DNA of 49,123 nt, taken from positions 1-49,123 of the forward strand of contig NZ_JYJG01000144.1 of assembly GCF_000955955.1 (NCBI RefSeq), given 5' to 3'. Position numbers and translations under genes: made by a program. The DNA is from Lentzea aerocolonigenes (GTDB taxonomy: Bacteria > Actinomycetota > Actinomycetes > Mycobacteriales > Pseudonocardiaceae). The notes beneath the pieces are model-generated. The model was not told where the DNA came from. It saw only the letters and a list, made by a program, of their open reading frames with translations, and did no database searches. Positions 9,120-18,500 of this stretch are shown here, in pieces (the stretch's first letter is position 1; every line of letters starts with the position of its first letter).

Positions 9120-10349
9120 ATGGGTGGGCAGGTGAAGCGGGCGTTCAAGTTCCGCTTCTATCCGACCGAGGCGCAGACAGTGGAGTTGTCGCGCACGTTC
9201 GGGTGTGTCCGCAAGGTCTACAACCTGGCGTTGCAGGCCCGCACCGAGGCGTGGACACAGCGTCGGGAACGGGTTGGCTATGGCGCCACGTCGGAGCTGC
9301 TGACCCTCTGGAAACGCACCGAGGAACTGGCGTTCCTCAACGACGTGTCGTGCGTGCCGCTGCAGCAGACATTGCGTCATCTGCAGACGGCGTTCTCGAA
9401 TTTCTGGGCCAGGCGTGCCCGGTATCCGCGGTTCAAGTCGCGCAAGAGGTCGCGCGCTTCGGCGGAGTACACGCGGTCGGCGTTCCGCTGGCGCGACGGC
9501 GTCCGGACACTGGCGAAGATGGCTGAGCCGCTGGAAATCCGCTGGTCGAGGCCGCTGCCCGAGGGGGCGGCGCCCTCGACGGTGACGGTGCCGCGGGACG
9601 CAGCCGGACGGTGGTTCGTGTCCCTGCTGTGCGAAGACCCGAATGTGCAGCCGTTGCCCACCACCGATTCGGTCGTGGGCATCGATGTCGGTCTCGACCA
9701 CCTGCTGGTGTTCTCGACCGGTGAGAAGATCCCCAACCCGCGGCACGAACGCCTGGACCGCCTCGCCCTGGTCAAAGCCCAGCGGGCGTTGTCCCGCAAG
9801 CAGAAGGGCAGCAACAACCGGGCCAAGGCTCGCGTCAGACTGGCTCGTGTTCACGCCGGGATCGCGGACCGGCGGACCGACTACCTGCACTAGGTGACCA
9901 CTCGGCTCGTGCGTGAGAACCAAACGCTCGTGATCGAGGATCTGGCCGTGACCAACATGGTCAGCAACCACCGCCTCGCCCGCGCCATCTCTGACGCGGG
10001 CCGGCGCCAGTTCCGGCAACTGCTGGAGTACAAGGCACGGTGGTACGGACGGGAAGTGGTCGCAGTCGATCGTTGGTTCCCCTCGTCCAAGCTGTGCTCG
10101 GCCTGCGGCACGCTCACGGCAGTACTGCCTTTGCAGGTTCGCAGCTGGACCTGTGGCTGTGGCACGACCCATGACCGGGACGTGAACGCGGCTCGCAACA
10201 TCCTGGCCGCCGGGCTGGCGGTGACAGTCTGTGGAGCCGATGTAAGACCTCAACGGAATACTCCGGGCGGGCAGTCGGTGACGAAGCAGAAAACGCCGCG
10301 GCGCGAGCTGCGGGACTCCTCCTCGTTCACGGGGAGAGGAAGCCACTAG
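9120..10349 (+). pseudogene. tnpB: TnpB RNA-guided nuclease, interrupted by an in-frame TAG
   Basis: The frame runs from the ATG at 9120 (GTG at 9132 is an alternative start, giving VKRAFKFRFYP) to the TAG at 10347. An in-frame TAG at 9891-9893 interrupts it as codon 258. Without that codon it would be about 409 residues, the usual TnpB size. The first part holds the N-terminal OrfB helix-turn-helix (KFRFYPTEAQ) and RuvC motif I (GIDVGLDHL, Asp189). After the stop the frame continues with VTTRLVRENQ, RuvC II (VIEDLAV, Glu273), a CSAC...CGCG zinc ribbon and RuvC III (HDRDVNAARN, Asp354). The normal residue at the stop is probably Lys (AAG to TAG). Everything else looks intact, so decay is recent, unless readthrough occurs or the second half starts at the GTG directly after the stop. 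Confidence 0.85.
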
Positions 10350-11908
10350 GCGCACCGGGTTCCGTCGGCGGGCAATGTCTGGTCGATCAGGTACTTCACG
10401 CCGACGTCGTCGACGCACTGCACGCCCTGCAGGAAGACCGTGTGCTGGACGCCCTCGTACGTGAGCAGCTTCGAGTTGAGCGCCTTGGCCAGGTTGACGC
10501 CCGCCTGGTACGGCGTGGCGGGGTCACCGGTCGTGGAGATGACCAGCAGCGGCGGGATGCCGTCTGCCTTGGGCGGGTCGGTGCGGCCCGTGACCGGGAC
10601 CGGCCAGAAGGCGCACGAGTCGAGCGCCGCGCCGGGCGGGTTGCCGTCGTCGAGGAACGGCGCTGCCTCCTTGTACTTCTTCGCGGTCTCCAACAGCGCG
10701 TTCTTGTCCGTCAGCCGTGGGTCGTCGACGCAGTGCACGGCGTTGAACGCATCCGTGATCGTCGAGTAGTTGCCCTGGTCATCGCGGTCGAAGTACGCGT
10801 CGGCGAGTTGCAGCAGCGTGGTGCCGCGGCCCTTCTTCAGCTCGTTGAGGCCCTTCAGCAGGATCGGCCACAGCTGCTCCGAGTACATCGCCTGGATCGC
10901 GGCGGTGATCGCGTCGTTGTAGGAGAGCTTGCGGTCGCCCACGCTGACCGGCTTCTGGATCAACGGGGTCGTGAGCTGGCGGAAGCTCGCGTTGGCGTCG
11001 TCGCCGAGAGGACAGTCGCCCTCGTTGCGGCACCACTTCACGAACTCGTCGAACGCCTTCTGGAAACCGGCGGCCTGGGCGACCAGCGACGCGAGCTGGT
11101 CCTGGGTCGGATCGACCGCGCCGTCGAGGATGAGCGCGCGCACGTTCTGGGGGAAGGTCTCGGCGTACTCGGTGCCTATGCGGGTGCCGTACGAGTACCC
11201 GACATAGCTCAGCTTCGCGTCGCCGAGCGCAGAGCGGAGGACATCCATGTCCTTAACTACGTCCCGCGTGCCCAAGTTGGCGAGCATTGACGCCCCGAAT
11301 TTTGTACCGGCGGCACACTTCTCGGCATATGCCTTGTTCTCTTGCTCCGTTTGGGCGATTCCCTGCGCGCTCGTATCAACGTCGAGGTCCAAACGCTCGG
11401 CATCGCGCTCCTGGCCGGTGAGGCACTTCACCTCCGGCTCGCTCGCGCCGATGCCCCGCGGGTCGAACCCGATCAGGTCGAACCGTTTGGCGAGATCGGT
11501 CTTGCGGTAGTCCGAGACCATGCCCGCGGCCGACGCCATGCCGGACGCGCCGGGCCCGCCCGGGTTGATCAACAGCGACCCGATCTTCTGCCCGGTGGCC
11601 TTGTACCTGAGCACGCCGATCGTGATCGTGTCGCCGTCCGGTTTGGAGTAGTCGAGCGGGACCGTCAGCCGGGTGCACTCGACGTCGCGCTTGCTGCCGT
11701 ACGCCTGCCGGCTCGACCCGGTCGTGGCGAACGACGAGCAGTCCTGCCACGCGAGCTGCTGGCCGTAGAACTTCTCCAGACCCGCGGGGACTGTCCCGGC
11801 CGGACCCGGTTTCTCGAGGGTCACGCCGGGCTTGGGCGCTCCTTCCAGGACCGACGTGCAAGAGGCGAGAAGGGGAATGACGAGCAACACGCTCAAGAGA
11901 CGGACCAC
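10346..11908 (-). CDS. Hip1/CaeA-like lipoprotein serine hydrolase, paralogue 2
   Basis: 520 residues; GTG start at 11908. The signal peptide ends in lipobox LLASC with Cys17, so the protein is expected to be membrane-anchored on the outside of the cell, as mycobacterial Hip1 is. Core motifs are NPGGPGASG (oxyanion), GYSYGT with Ser239, TTGDPATPY (Asp near 455) and VQHTVFL (His near 484). It closely parallels paralogue 1 over its full length, indicating duplication. Its stop codon (10346-10348) overlaps the stop codon of the tnpB element, so the insertion lies exactly at its 3' end and may have supplied the last codons. It is divergent from nadE with 29 bp between starts. The substrate is unknown; an envelope peptidase is the best inference. 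Confidence 0.88.
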   Translation of the reverse strand: MVRLLSVLLVIPLLASCTSVLEGAPKPGVTLEKPGPAGTVPAGLEKFYGQQLAWQDCSSFATTGSSRQAYGSKRDVECTRLTVPLDYSKPDGDTITIGVLRYKATGQKIGSLLINPGGPGASGMASAAGMVSDYRKTDLAKRFDLIGFDPRGIGASEPEVKCLTGQERDAERLDLDVDTSAQGIAQTEQENKAYAEKCAAGTKFGASMLANLGTRDVVKDMDVLRSALGDAKLSYVGYSYGTRIGTEYAETFPQNVRALILDGAVDPTQDQLASLVAQAAGFQKAFDEFVKWCRNEGDCPLGDDANASFRQLTTPLIQKPVSVGDRKLSYNDAITAAIQAMYSEQLWPILLKGLNELKKGRGTTLLQLADAYFDRDDQGNYSTITDAFNAVHCVDDPRLTDKNALLETAKKYKEAAPFLDDGNPPGAALDSCAFWPVPVTGRTDPPKADGIPPLLVISTTGDPATPYQAGVNLAKALNSKLLTYEGVQHTVFLQGVQCVDDVGVKYLIDQTLPADGTRCA

Positions 11909-11937
11909 AGCCCGATGGTATGGGAGATGATGAGGGC

Positions 11938-13650
11938 ATGCCGCAGCTTCGCATCGCGCTCGCCCAGGTCAACGCCACTGTCGGCGATCTTTCCGGGAAC
12001 GCGTCGTTGGTCGTGGAGTGGACGCGCAAGGCTCGTGAGGGCGGCGCGCACCTCGTGGTGTTCCCCGAGATGGTGCTGACCGGCTACCCGGTCGAGGACC
12101 TGGCGATCCGCACGTCGTTCGCCCGTGCTTCCGCGGAGGCGCTGGAGGCTCTGGCGGCGACGTTGAACGATGCCGGGCTGGGCGACATCGCCGCGTTCGT
12201 CGGATACCTGGAGCACGACTCCGTGGGACCGCGCAACGCCGCCGCGGTGCTGCACGGCGGGCGTGTCGTGGCGCGGCAGAGCAAGCACCACCTGCCCAAC
12301 TACGGCGTGTTCGACGAGCGGCGGTACTTCAAGCCCGGGTCGTCCCTGGACATCCTGCGGATCAACGGTGTCGAGGTCGGCCTGGTGATCTGCGAGGACC
12401 TGTGGCAGGACGGCGGCCCGATCACCGCGCTGGGTGACGCCGGTGTCGACCTGGTGGTGTCGCCGAACGCCTCGCCGTACGAGCGCAACAAGGACGACCA
12501 GCGGTTGCCTCTGGTCGTGCGCCGCGCGGCCGAGGCCGGGGCGCCGCTCGCCTACTGCAACCTGGTCGGTGGGCAGGACGAGCTGGTGTTCGACGGCGAC
12601 TCTCTCGTGGTCGGCGCGGACGGTCAGCTGATCGGGCGCGCGCCTCAGTTCGTCGAGCACCTCATGCTCGTCGACTTCGATCTGCCTTCCGGCTCCGACT
12701 ACGAGCAGGGGCAGGTCGGCGAGTTCTACGTGCGCCGTGTGTTCGTGTCGGACGCGGTTCCCGCGTACGAGCCGTTGCCCGCGCCGCGCGTGTTCGAGCC
12801 GTTGTCCGATGAGGCAGAGGTGTGGCACGCGCTCGTCACGGGTCTGCGCGACTACGTGCACAAGAACGGCTTCCGGTCCGTTGTGCTCGGTCTGTCCGGT
12901 GGCATCGACTCGGCCGTGGTGGCCGCACTGGCCGTGGACGCTCTCGGTGCCGACTCGGTCTACTGCGTGTCGATGCCGTCGTCGTACTCGTCCGAGCACT
13001 CCAAGTCGGACGCGTCCGACCTGGCTCAGCGCACCGGCCTGCACTTCACCACCGAGCCGATCGGCGAGATGGTGTCCGTGTACGTCGACCAGCTGAAGCT
13101 GACCGGTCTGGCCGAGGAGAACATCCAGGCCCGCTGCCGCGGCATGCTGCTGATGGGGTTGTCGAACCAGCACGGGCACCTGGTGCTGGCGACCGGCAAC
13201 AAGTCCGAGCTCGCCGTCGGCTACTCGACGATCTACGGCGACGCGGTCGGCGGCTACGCGCCGATCAAGGACGTCTTCAAGACCCTGGTCTTCGGGCTGG
13301 CGCGGTGGCGCAACGACGAGGCGGAGAAGCGCGGCGAGGTGCCGCCCATCCCGGAGAACTCGATCACCAAGCCGCCGTCGGCCGAGCTGCGGCCCGGCCA
13401 GGTCGACACCGACTCGCTGCCGGACTACGACCTGCTGGACTCGCTGCTCACCCAGTACGTCGACGGCGACCGCGGGTACGACGACCTGATCGCGGCCGGG
13501 TTCGCGTCCGAGCTGGTGGATCGCGTGCTGCGGATGGTCGACAAGGCCGAGTACAAGCGCCGGCAGTACCCGCCGGGCACCAAGATCTCCGTCAAGGCGT
13601 TCGGGCGCGACCGGCGGCTGCCGATCACCAACGGGTGGCGCGAGGGCTGA
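11938..13650 (+). CDS. nadE: Glutamine-dependent NAD+ synthetase
   Basis: 570 residues. The ATG at 11938 follows GGGAGATGATGAGGGC, a better ribosome site than upstream starts. Residues 1-270 are a nitrilase-type glutaminase domain with the Glu44 (FPEMVLTGYP), Lys116 (QSKHHLPNYG) and Cys152 (LVICEDLW) triad. The C-terminal part is an NAD synthetase domain with the PP-loop LGLSGGIDSAVV near residue 318. The enzyme amidates deamido-NAD+ to NAD+ using ammonia channelled from glutamine. It is shorter than the roughly 680-residue mycobacterial form and resembles the shorter bacterial type. It is divergent from the Hip1-like gene. Confidence 0.95.
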   Translation: MPQLRIALAQVNATVGDLSGNASLVVEWTRKAREGGAHLVVFPEMVLTGYPVEDLAIRTSFARASAEALEALAATLNDAGLGDIAAFVGYLEHDSVGPRNAAAVLHGGRVVARQSKHHLPNYGVFDERRYFKPGSSLDILRINGVEVGLVICEDLWQDGGPITALGDAGVDLVVSPNASPYERNKDDQRLPLVVRRAAEAGAPLAYCNLVGGQDELVFDGDSLVVGADGQLIGRAPQFVEHLMLVDFDLPSGSDYEQGQVGEFYVRRVFVSDAVPAYEPLPAPRVFEPLSDEAEVWHALVTGLRDYVHKNGFRSVVLGLSGGIDSAVVAALAVDALGADSVYCVSMPSSYSSEHSKSDASDLAQRTGLHFTTEPIGEMVSVYVDQLKLTGLAEENIQARCRGMLLMGLSNQHGHLVLATGNKSELAVGYSTIYGDAVGGYAPIKDVFKTLVFGLARWRNDEAEKRGEVPPIPENSITKPPSAELRPGQVDTDSLPDYDLLDSLLTQYVDGDRGYDDLIAAGFASELVDRVLRMVDKAEYKRRQYPPGTKISVKAFGRDRRLPITNGWREG

Positions 13651-13703
13651 AGTAGAGCCTGCTCCACCGCGCGTTCGCAGGTCGGCTGGCTAGGTTCCTC
13701 GGT

Positions 13704-14894
13704 ATGAAACGGATCTGGGCGGCACTCGTCTACCTGGCGAGCGGGCTGCTGACCGCCATCGCGTCGTGGCTGGCCATCGGCGTGCTGCTGCTGTCCGTCG
13801 TCGTCCTGCCGTTGTTGCCGGTCACTGCCCCGTACATCCGCCGGATCGTGGATTTCGACCGGCAGCGGCTCGCCCGCTACGCCGGTGTGGTCCTCGCATC
13901 GTCTGAGCCGCTCGACGGGCCTTGGTTGCACCGGGCCCAGCGGGTGCTGGCGGATCCGGGCAGCCGGCGGGACGGGCTGTGGCTGATCGTGCACGCCCTG
14001 CTCGGCACGCTGTCCGGGGCGATCGCGATCGGGGTTCCCGGCGCGCTGCTGCAGCAGCCGTTCGTTCCGCTGATCTGGTGGGCGGTGCCGGGAGGGTTCG
14101 AGAACTCGTTCGGCGTCCACGTCGACTCGTGGGCGAAGGCGTTCCTGAGCGTGCCGATCGCGATCGTGCTCACGCTGATCCTGACGCAGCTGCCCCGGCT
14201 GGCGGACGCGGACGCGAGGCTCGCGCGGAAGTTGCTGGCGCCGCCGCGGGCGTCGTTGGAGAAGCGACTGGCCGAAGTGGTCGCGACGCGAGCTGCCGCG
14301 CTGCAGGCGCACGGGGCCGAGTTGCGGCGGATCGAGCGGAACCTGCACGACGGCACGCAGAACAAGCTGGTCGGCGTGGTGATGATGCTCGGGATCGCGG
14401 AACGGACGCTGCAGCAGAACCCGGCTGGTGCTTTGCAGGCGTTGCTCCGCGCGCAAGACGCGGCTGGGGATGCGTTGGAGGAGTTGCGCAACGTCGTACG
14501 GAGCATTCATCCGCCGGTGCTGGACGATCTGGGGCTGGACGGGGCGATCCAGGCTCTGGCGGCACGGTGCCCGGTGCCTTGTGTGCTGCAGGCCGAGCAT
14601 CTTGGACGACTGCCGGCGGCGGTGGAGGCCGCGGCGTACTTCGCGGTGGCGGAGGCTTTGACGAACGTGGCCAAGCACAGTGGCGCTCGTAATGCGTGGG
14701 TCAGCCTCGGGGTGGACGGCCGGCAGCTCACCGTTTTGGTGCACGACGACGGCAAGGGCGGCGCCGACGAGAAGCAGGGGACGGGGTTGGACGGCATTCG
14801 GGGCAGGGTGGCGGCGTTGGACGGCACCGTGGACGTGAGCAGTCCTTCCGGTGGCCCTACCGTGCTCACCGTCGTACTACCTGTGGAGAAGTGA
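13704..14894 (+). CDS. NarL-type sensor histidine kinase
   Basis: 396 residues. Two hydrophobic hairpins occupy roughly residues 5-40 and 90-170 (four or more membrane segments). They are followed by a HisKA_3 dimerisation helix with RRIERNLHDGTQNKLV (phospho-acceptor His near 215) and a short HATPase_c domain with N box EALTNVAKHSGA and G boxes DDGKGG and GTGLDGIRGRVAAL. This is the DesK/NarX-type kinase architecture common in actinomycetes. It is followed at once by its response regulator, whose alternative GTG start overlaps the kinase stop codon. The membrane part resembles the putative sensor domain of such kinases; the signal is unknown. Confidence 0.9.
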   Translation: MKRIWAALVYLASGLLTAIASWLAIGVLLLSVVVLPLLPVTAPYIRRIVDFDRQRLARYAGVVLASSEPLDGPWLHRAQRVLADPGSRRDGLWLIVHALLGTLSGAIAIGVPGALLQQPFVPLIWWAVPGGFENSFGVHVDSWAKAFLSVPIAIVLTLILTQLPRLADADARLARKLLAPPRASLEKRLAEVVATRAAALQAHGAELRRIERNLHDGTQNKLVGVVMMLGIAERTLQQNPAGALQALLRAQDAAGDALEELRNVVRSIHPPVLDDLGLDGAIQALAARCPVPCVLQAEHLGRLPAAVEAAAYFAVAEALTNVAKHSGARNAWVSLGVDGRQLTVLVHDDGKGGADEKQGTGLDGIRGRVAALDGTVDVSSPSGGPTVLTVVLPVEK

Positions 14895-14896
14895 CC

Positions 14897-15544
14897 ATGC
14901 GCATCGTGATCGCCGAGGACGACGCTCTGCTCCGCGAGGGGCTGACGTTGTTGTTGCGCAACGAAGGCCTCGATGTTCTCGCCGCGACGGACAACCCGGA
15001 CGACTTCCTGGTTGCCGTGGCCGAGCACGAGCCGGACATCGCCGTGGTCGACGTGCGGATGCCCCCTACGTTCACGGACGAGGGGCTCAAAGCCGCCGTC
15101 GAAGCTCGCCGGCGGCACCCGAAGCTCGCCGTGCTGGTGCTCTCTGCCTGGGTGGAGCAGAGCTATGCGCACGAACTGTTGGCGGGCACCAACGGCGGCG
15201 TCGGCTATCTGCTCAAGGAACGCGTCGGCAAGGTCGCGGACTTCCTCGACTCGCTGCACCGGGTGGCGTCCGGAGGTACGGCGCTCGATCCCGAGGTCGT
15301 GTCGCAGTTGTTGGTGCGGCGCAGGGCGGATGACGCGCTCAGTGTGCTGTCACCACGGGAGCGCGAGGTGCTCGGGCTGATGGCGCAAGGGTTGTCGAAC
15401 GCTGCCATCGGCGAACGGTTGGTCGTCAGCGCGGGTGCGGTGCACAAGCACGTGGGCAACGTGTTCCTCAAGCTCGGCCTGAACACCGAGGACGGGGCGG
15501 GAGATCGCCGGGTCCAGGCCGTGCTCGCGTACCTCGATCACTGA
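14897..15544 (+). CDS. NarL/FixJ-family response regulator
   Basis: 215 residues from the ATG at 14897 (MRIVIAEDD); a GTG two codons upstream (14891) overlaps the kinase stop and is a possible alternative. The receiver domain has the acidic pair EDD at 7-9, phospho-acceptor Asp52 (VVDVRMP) and the conserved Lys in LLKERVG. The C-terminal LuxR-type helix-turn-helix begins LSPREREVLGLMAQG and ends in FLKLGL. It is the partner of the kinase just upstream. Its convergent neighbour is lysX, six bases beyond the stop, so no target promoter is visible nearby. Confidence 0.93.
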   Translation: MRIVIAEDDALLREGLTLLLRNEGLDVLAATDNPDDFLVAVAEHEPDIAVVDVRMPPTFTDEGLKAAVEARRRHPKLAVLVLSAWVEQSYAHELLAGTNGGVGYLLKERVGKVADFLDSLHRVASGGTALDPEVVSQLLVRRRADDALSVLSPREREVLGLMAQGLSNAAIGERLVVSAGAVHKHVGNVFLKLGLNTEDGAGDRRVQAVLAYLDH

Positions 15545-15550
15545 GCCGAA

Positions 15551-18500
15551 TCATTGGGGCCGGACGAACGGGAACAGCACGCTCTGCCGGATCGACGTGC
15601 CGGTCAGCATCATCAGCAACCGGTCCACACCCATCCCGAGTCCACCCGTCGGCGGCATGCCGTGTTCCAGAGCCCGCAGGAAGTCCTCGTCCAGCTCCAT
15701 CGCCTCGACGTCACCGGAAGCGGCCTTCAACGACTGCGCCTCCAACCGCCGCCGCTGCTCCAACGGGTCGGTGAGCTCCGAGTAGGCGGTGCCGATCTCC
15801 GCCCCGAACGCCACGAGGTCCCACCGCTCGGCCAGCCGCGGGTCGACGCGGTGCTGCCGGGTCAGCGGCGACACCGACGTCGGGAAGTCGATGTAGAAGG
15901 TCGGGCCGACCGTGGAAGCCTCCACGAACGAGTCGTACGCCTCCTGCACGAGCTGTCCGTGGTCCCAGTCGTCGTTGATCTCGACGTTGCGCGCGGCGAG
16001 CAGTGAACGCAGCTCCGAGACAGAGGTGCCGGGAGTGATCTGAGCATCCAGAGCAGCGGAAACCGCGCTGTAGACCGGCACGACCGGCCACTCCCCCGAG
16101 ATGTCGAACATGCCGTCCGGGCGCGCGGCCACCTCGGAGCCGAACGCCGTCCGTGCCGCGTGCTGGATCAGCGTGCGCGCCAGGTCGAGCATGACCCGGT
16201 AGTCCGCATAGGACTGATAGGCCTCCAGCATCGTGAACTCGGGGTTGTGCGTGGCGTCCGCGCCTTCGTTGCGGAAGTTGCGGTTCAGCTCGAACACCCG
16301 GTCCACGCCCGCGACGCACAGCCGTTTCAGGTACAGCTCCGGCGCGATCCGCAGGTACATGCGCATGTCGTAGGCGTTGATGTGGGTGACGAACGGCCTG
16401 GCGTTCGCGCCGCCGTGCACCGCCTGCAGCATCGGCGTCTCGACTTCGAGGTACTCGCGCGAGTGCAGGAACTCGCGGACGCTGCGGATCACGTCGCTGC
16501 GCAGCTTCAGCAGATGCGCGGAGTCCTGGTTCACCACGAGGTCGAGGTAGCGCTGGCGGACGCGGGCTTCCGGGTCGGTGAAGCCCTTTCGCTTGTCCGG
16601 CAATGGGTGCAAGCACTTCGCGGTCATCACCCACGACGTGGCCAGCACGGAGATCTCGCCGTGGTCGGACTTGATCACACGACCGGTCACGCCGACGTGG
16701 TCGCCCAGGTCCACATCGGACTTCCACGACGCCAGCGACGAACCGAGCGAGTCGACGGTGAGCATCAGCTGGATCTCGCCGCTGAAGTCCCGCAGCCGCG
16801 CGAAGCAGAGCTTGCCCATCTCCCTCAGCGCCACCACGCGGCCGGTGACCGAGACGTCCTCGCCGAAGCGTTCCCGGGCCGCGGCAAGGAGATGCGACCG
16901 GTCGAACCCCACCGGATACGGCTCGACACCCGCAGCGACAAGGCGTTCGACCTTCGCGATCCGCACCCGGACCTGTTCTGGCCGCCGCACCGCCTTCGGT
17001 TCGATGCGGATCGCGTCGATCTCGGCGACCTTCAAGGCGAACTCGGAGCTGACGTCCGTCTTCTGCAGCGCCCGCTTGCGCAACGACCGCAGCGACGGCA
17101 CGAAGCCTTCTGCAACCCCGGCGGCGATGCTGACCTGCGGCAACGACCGCGAGCGCTGGTAGCAGAGGAACCGCGGTTCCCAGTCCGGCAGGTACTTCGC
17201 GTTCGACCGGTAGAGCGACTCCAGCTGGAAGAACCGCGATGCCAGCGACAGCACCCGCCGCCACGCCCGCAGCACCGGGCCGGCGCCGATCTTCTCGCCC
17301 TCCGCGAACACCGCGCGGAACATCGCGAAGTTGAGCGAGATCCGTTGCACGCCGAGGTGTCCGGCGGCGGCCGCGAACTGCGCCACCATGTACTCGTTCA
17401 GGCCGTTCTCCGCCGACCGGTCGCGTCGCATCAGGTCCAGCGACACACCACGACGTCCCCACGGCACGAACGACAACAGCCCGCGCAACGCACCTGACGC
17501 GTCGTAGGCCTCGACCATCACACACCGGCCGTCGCTCGGATCTCCCAGACGTCCCAAGGCCATCGAGAACCCGCGCTCGGTCTCGGCACCGCGCCACGCC
17601 TGCGCCAAGTCCAGAATGGACGCCATCTCGTCCGGCGCGATGTCGCTGTGCCGGCGCACTCGCGCGGTGTATCCGGCACGTTCGACGCGAGACACCGCCT
17701 GGCGCAGGCCACGACGTTCCGGACCGGCGAGCACGAACTCGCGGACGTCCAGAATCGCCTCGTCACCGATCTCCAGCACCTTCAGGCCGGCGTCGGAGTA
17801 GACCTGCGCACCACGTTCGGAAGCACCCAGCACGCCAGGCATCCAGCCGTAGGTGCGCGCCTCGGACAGCCACGCCAGGACGGCTTCGGGCCACGCTTCC
17901 TCGTCACCGATCGGGTCGGCCGAGGCCAGCGAGACACCGCCGATCACCCGGTAGGTCAGCGCCGCACGTCCGGAAGCCGCGAACACCACGCTCTTGTCGC
18001 GCCGGGTCGCGAAGTAGCCGAGCGAGTCGGGCTCGCCGTCGGCCGCGAGCAGCCGGCGCACGTCCAGCTCCTGCTCCGGCGTGATCATGTTCTGCGTGCG
18101 GACACCGCGGAAGAAGACGTACATCGCGCGGATCGCCACGAGTGTGCCGCCCAGCCCCAGGATCACGCTCAGCCACTGCGGGCCCTCGGGGATGTCCAGC
18201 CGTCCCAGCCGGACGATCTCACCCGTCGCCTGGTTCGCCGCCCACGCCAGCTTGTCCAGCTGCTCGACGAGCTTGCCGGGGAACACCTCGGTGAGGCCCC
18301 AGCCGGCCAGCACCAGCACGACCATGCCCAGCACGAACGACACCAGCGCCCGTCGCCACGCACCGCGGGCCAGCCGGGCCGGGAAGGCCTCCCGCACCAC
18401 CCACAGGAGCCCCACGAACACCAGCGAGGTCACGACGCCGATGCTGAGAAACACCCAATGCGGACGTTCGCCCTCATCCAGGATTTCTTCAGGTGCCAGC

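Larger units (their letters stand above)
8987..10349 (+). mobile_element. IS200/IS605-type (IS1341-like) tnpB-only insertion
   Basis: The stretch between the two Hip1-like hydrolase genes holds only a tnpB reading frame and a terminal hairpin. There is no tnpA (Y1 transposase), so it is a tnpB-only element that would need help in trans. No target duplication is seen, which is normal for the IS605 group. Exact ends are uncertain. The left edge is placed at the hairpin and the right edge at the shared stop codon of tnpB and hydrolase paralogue 2. Confidence 0.7.
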
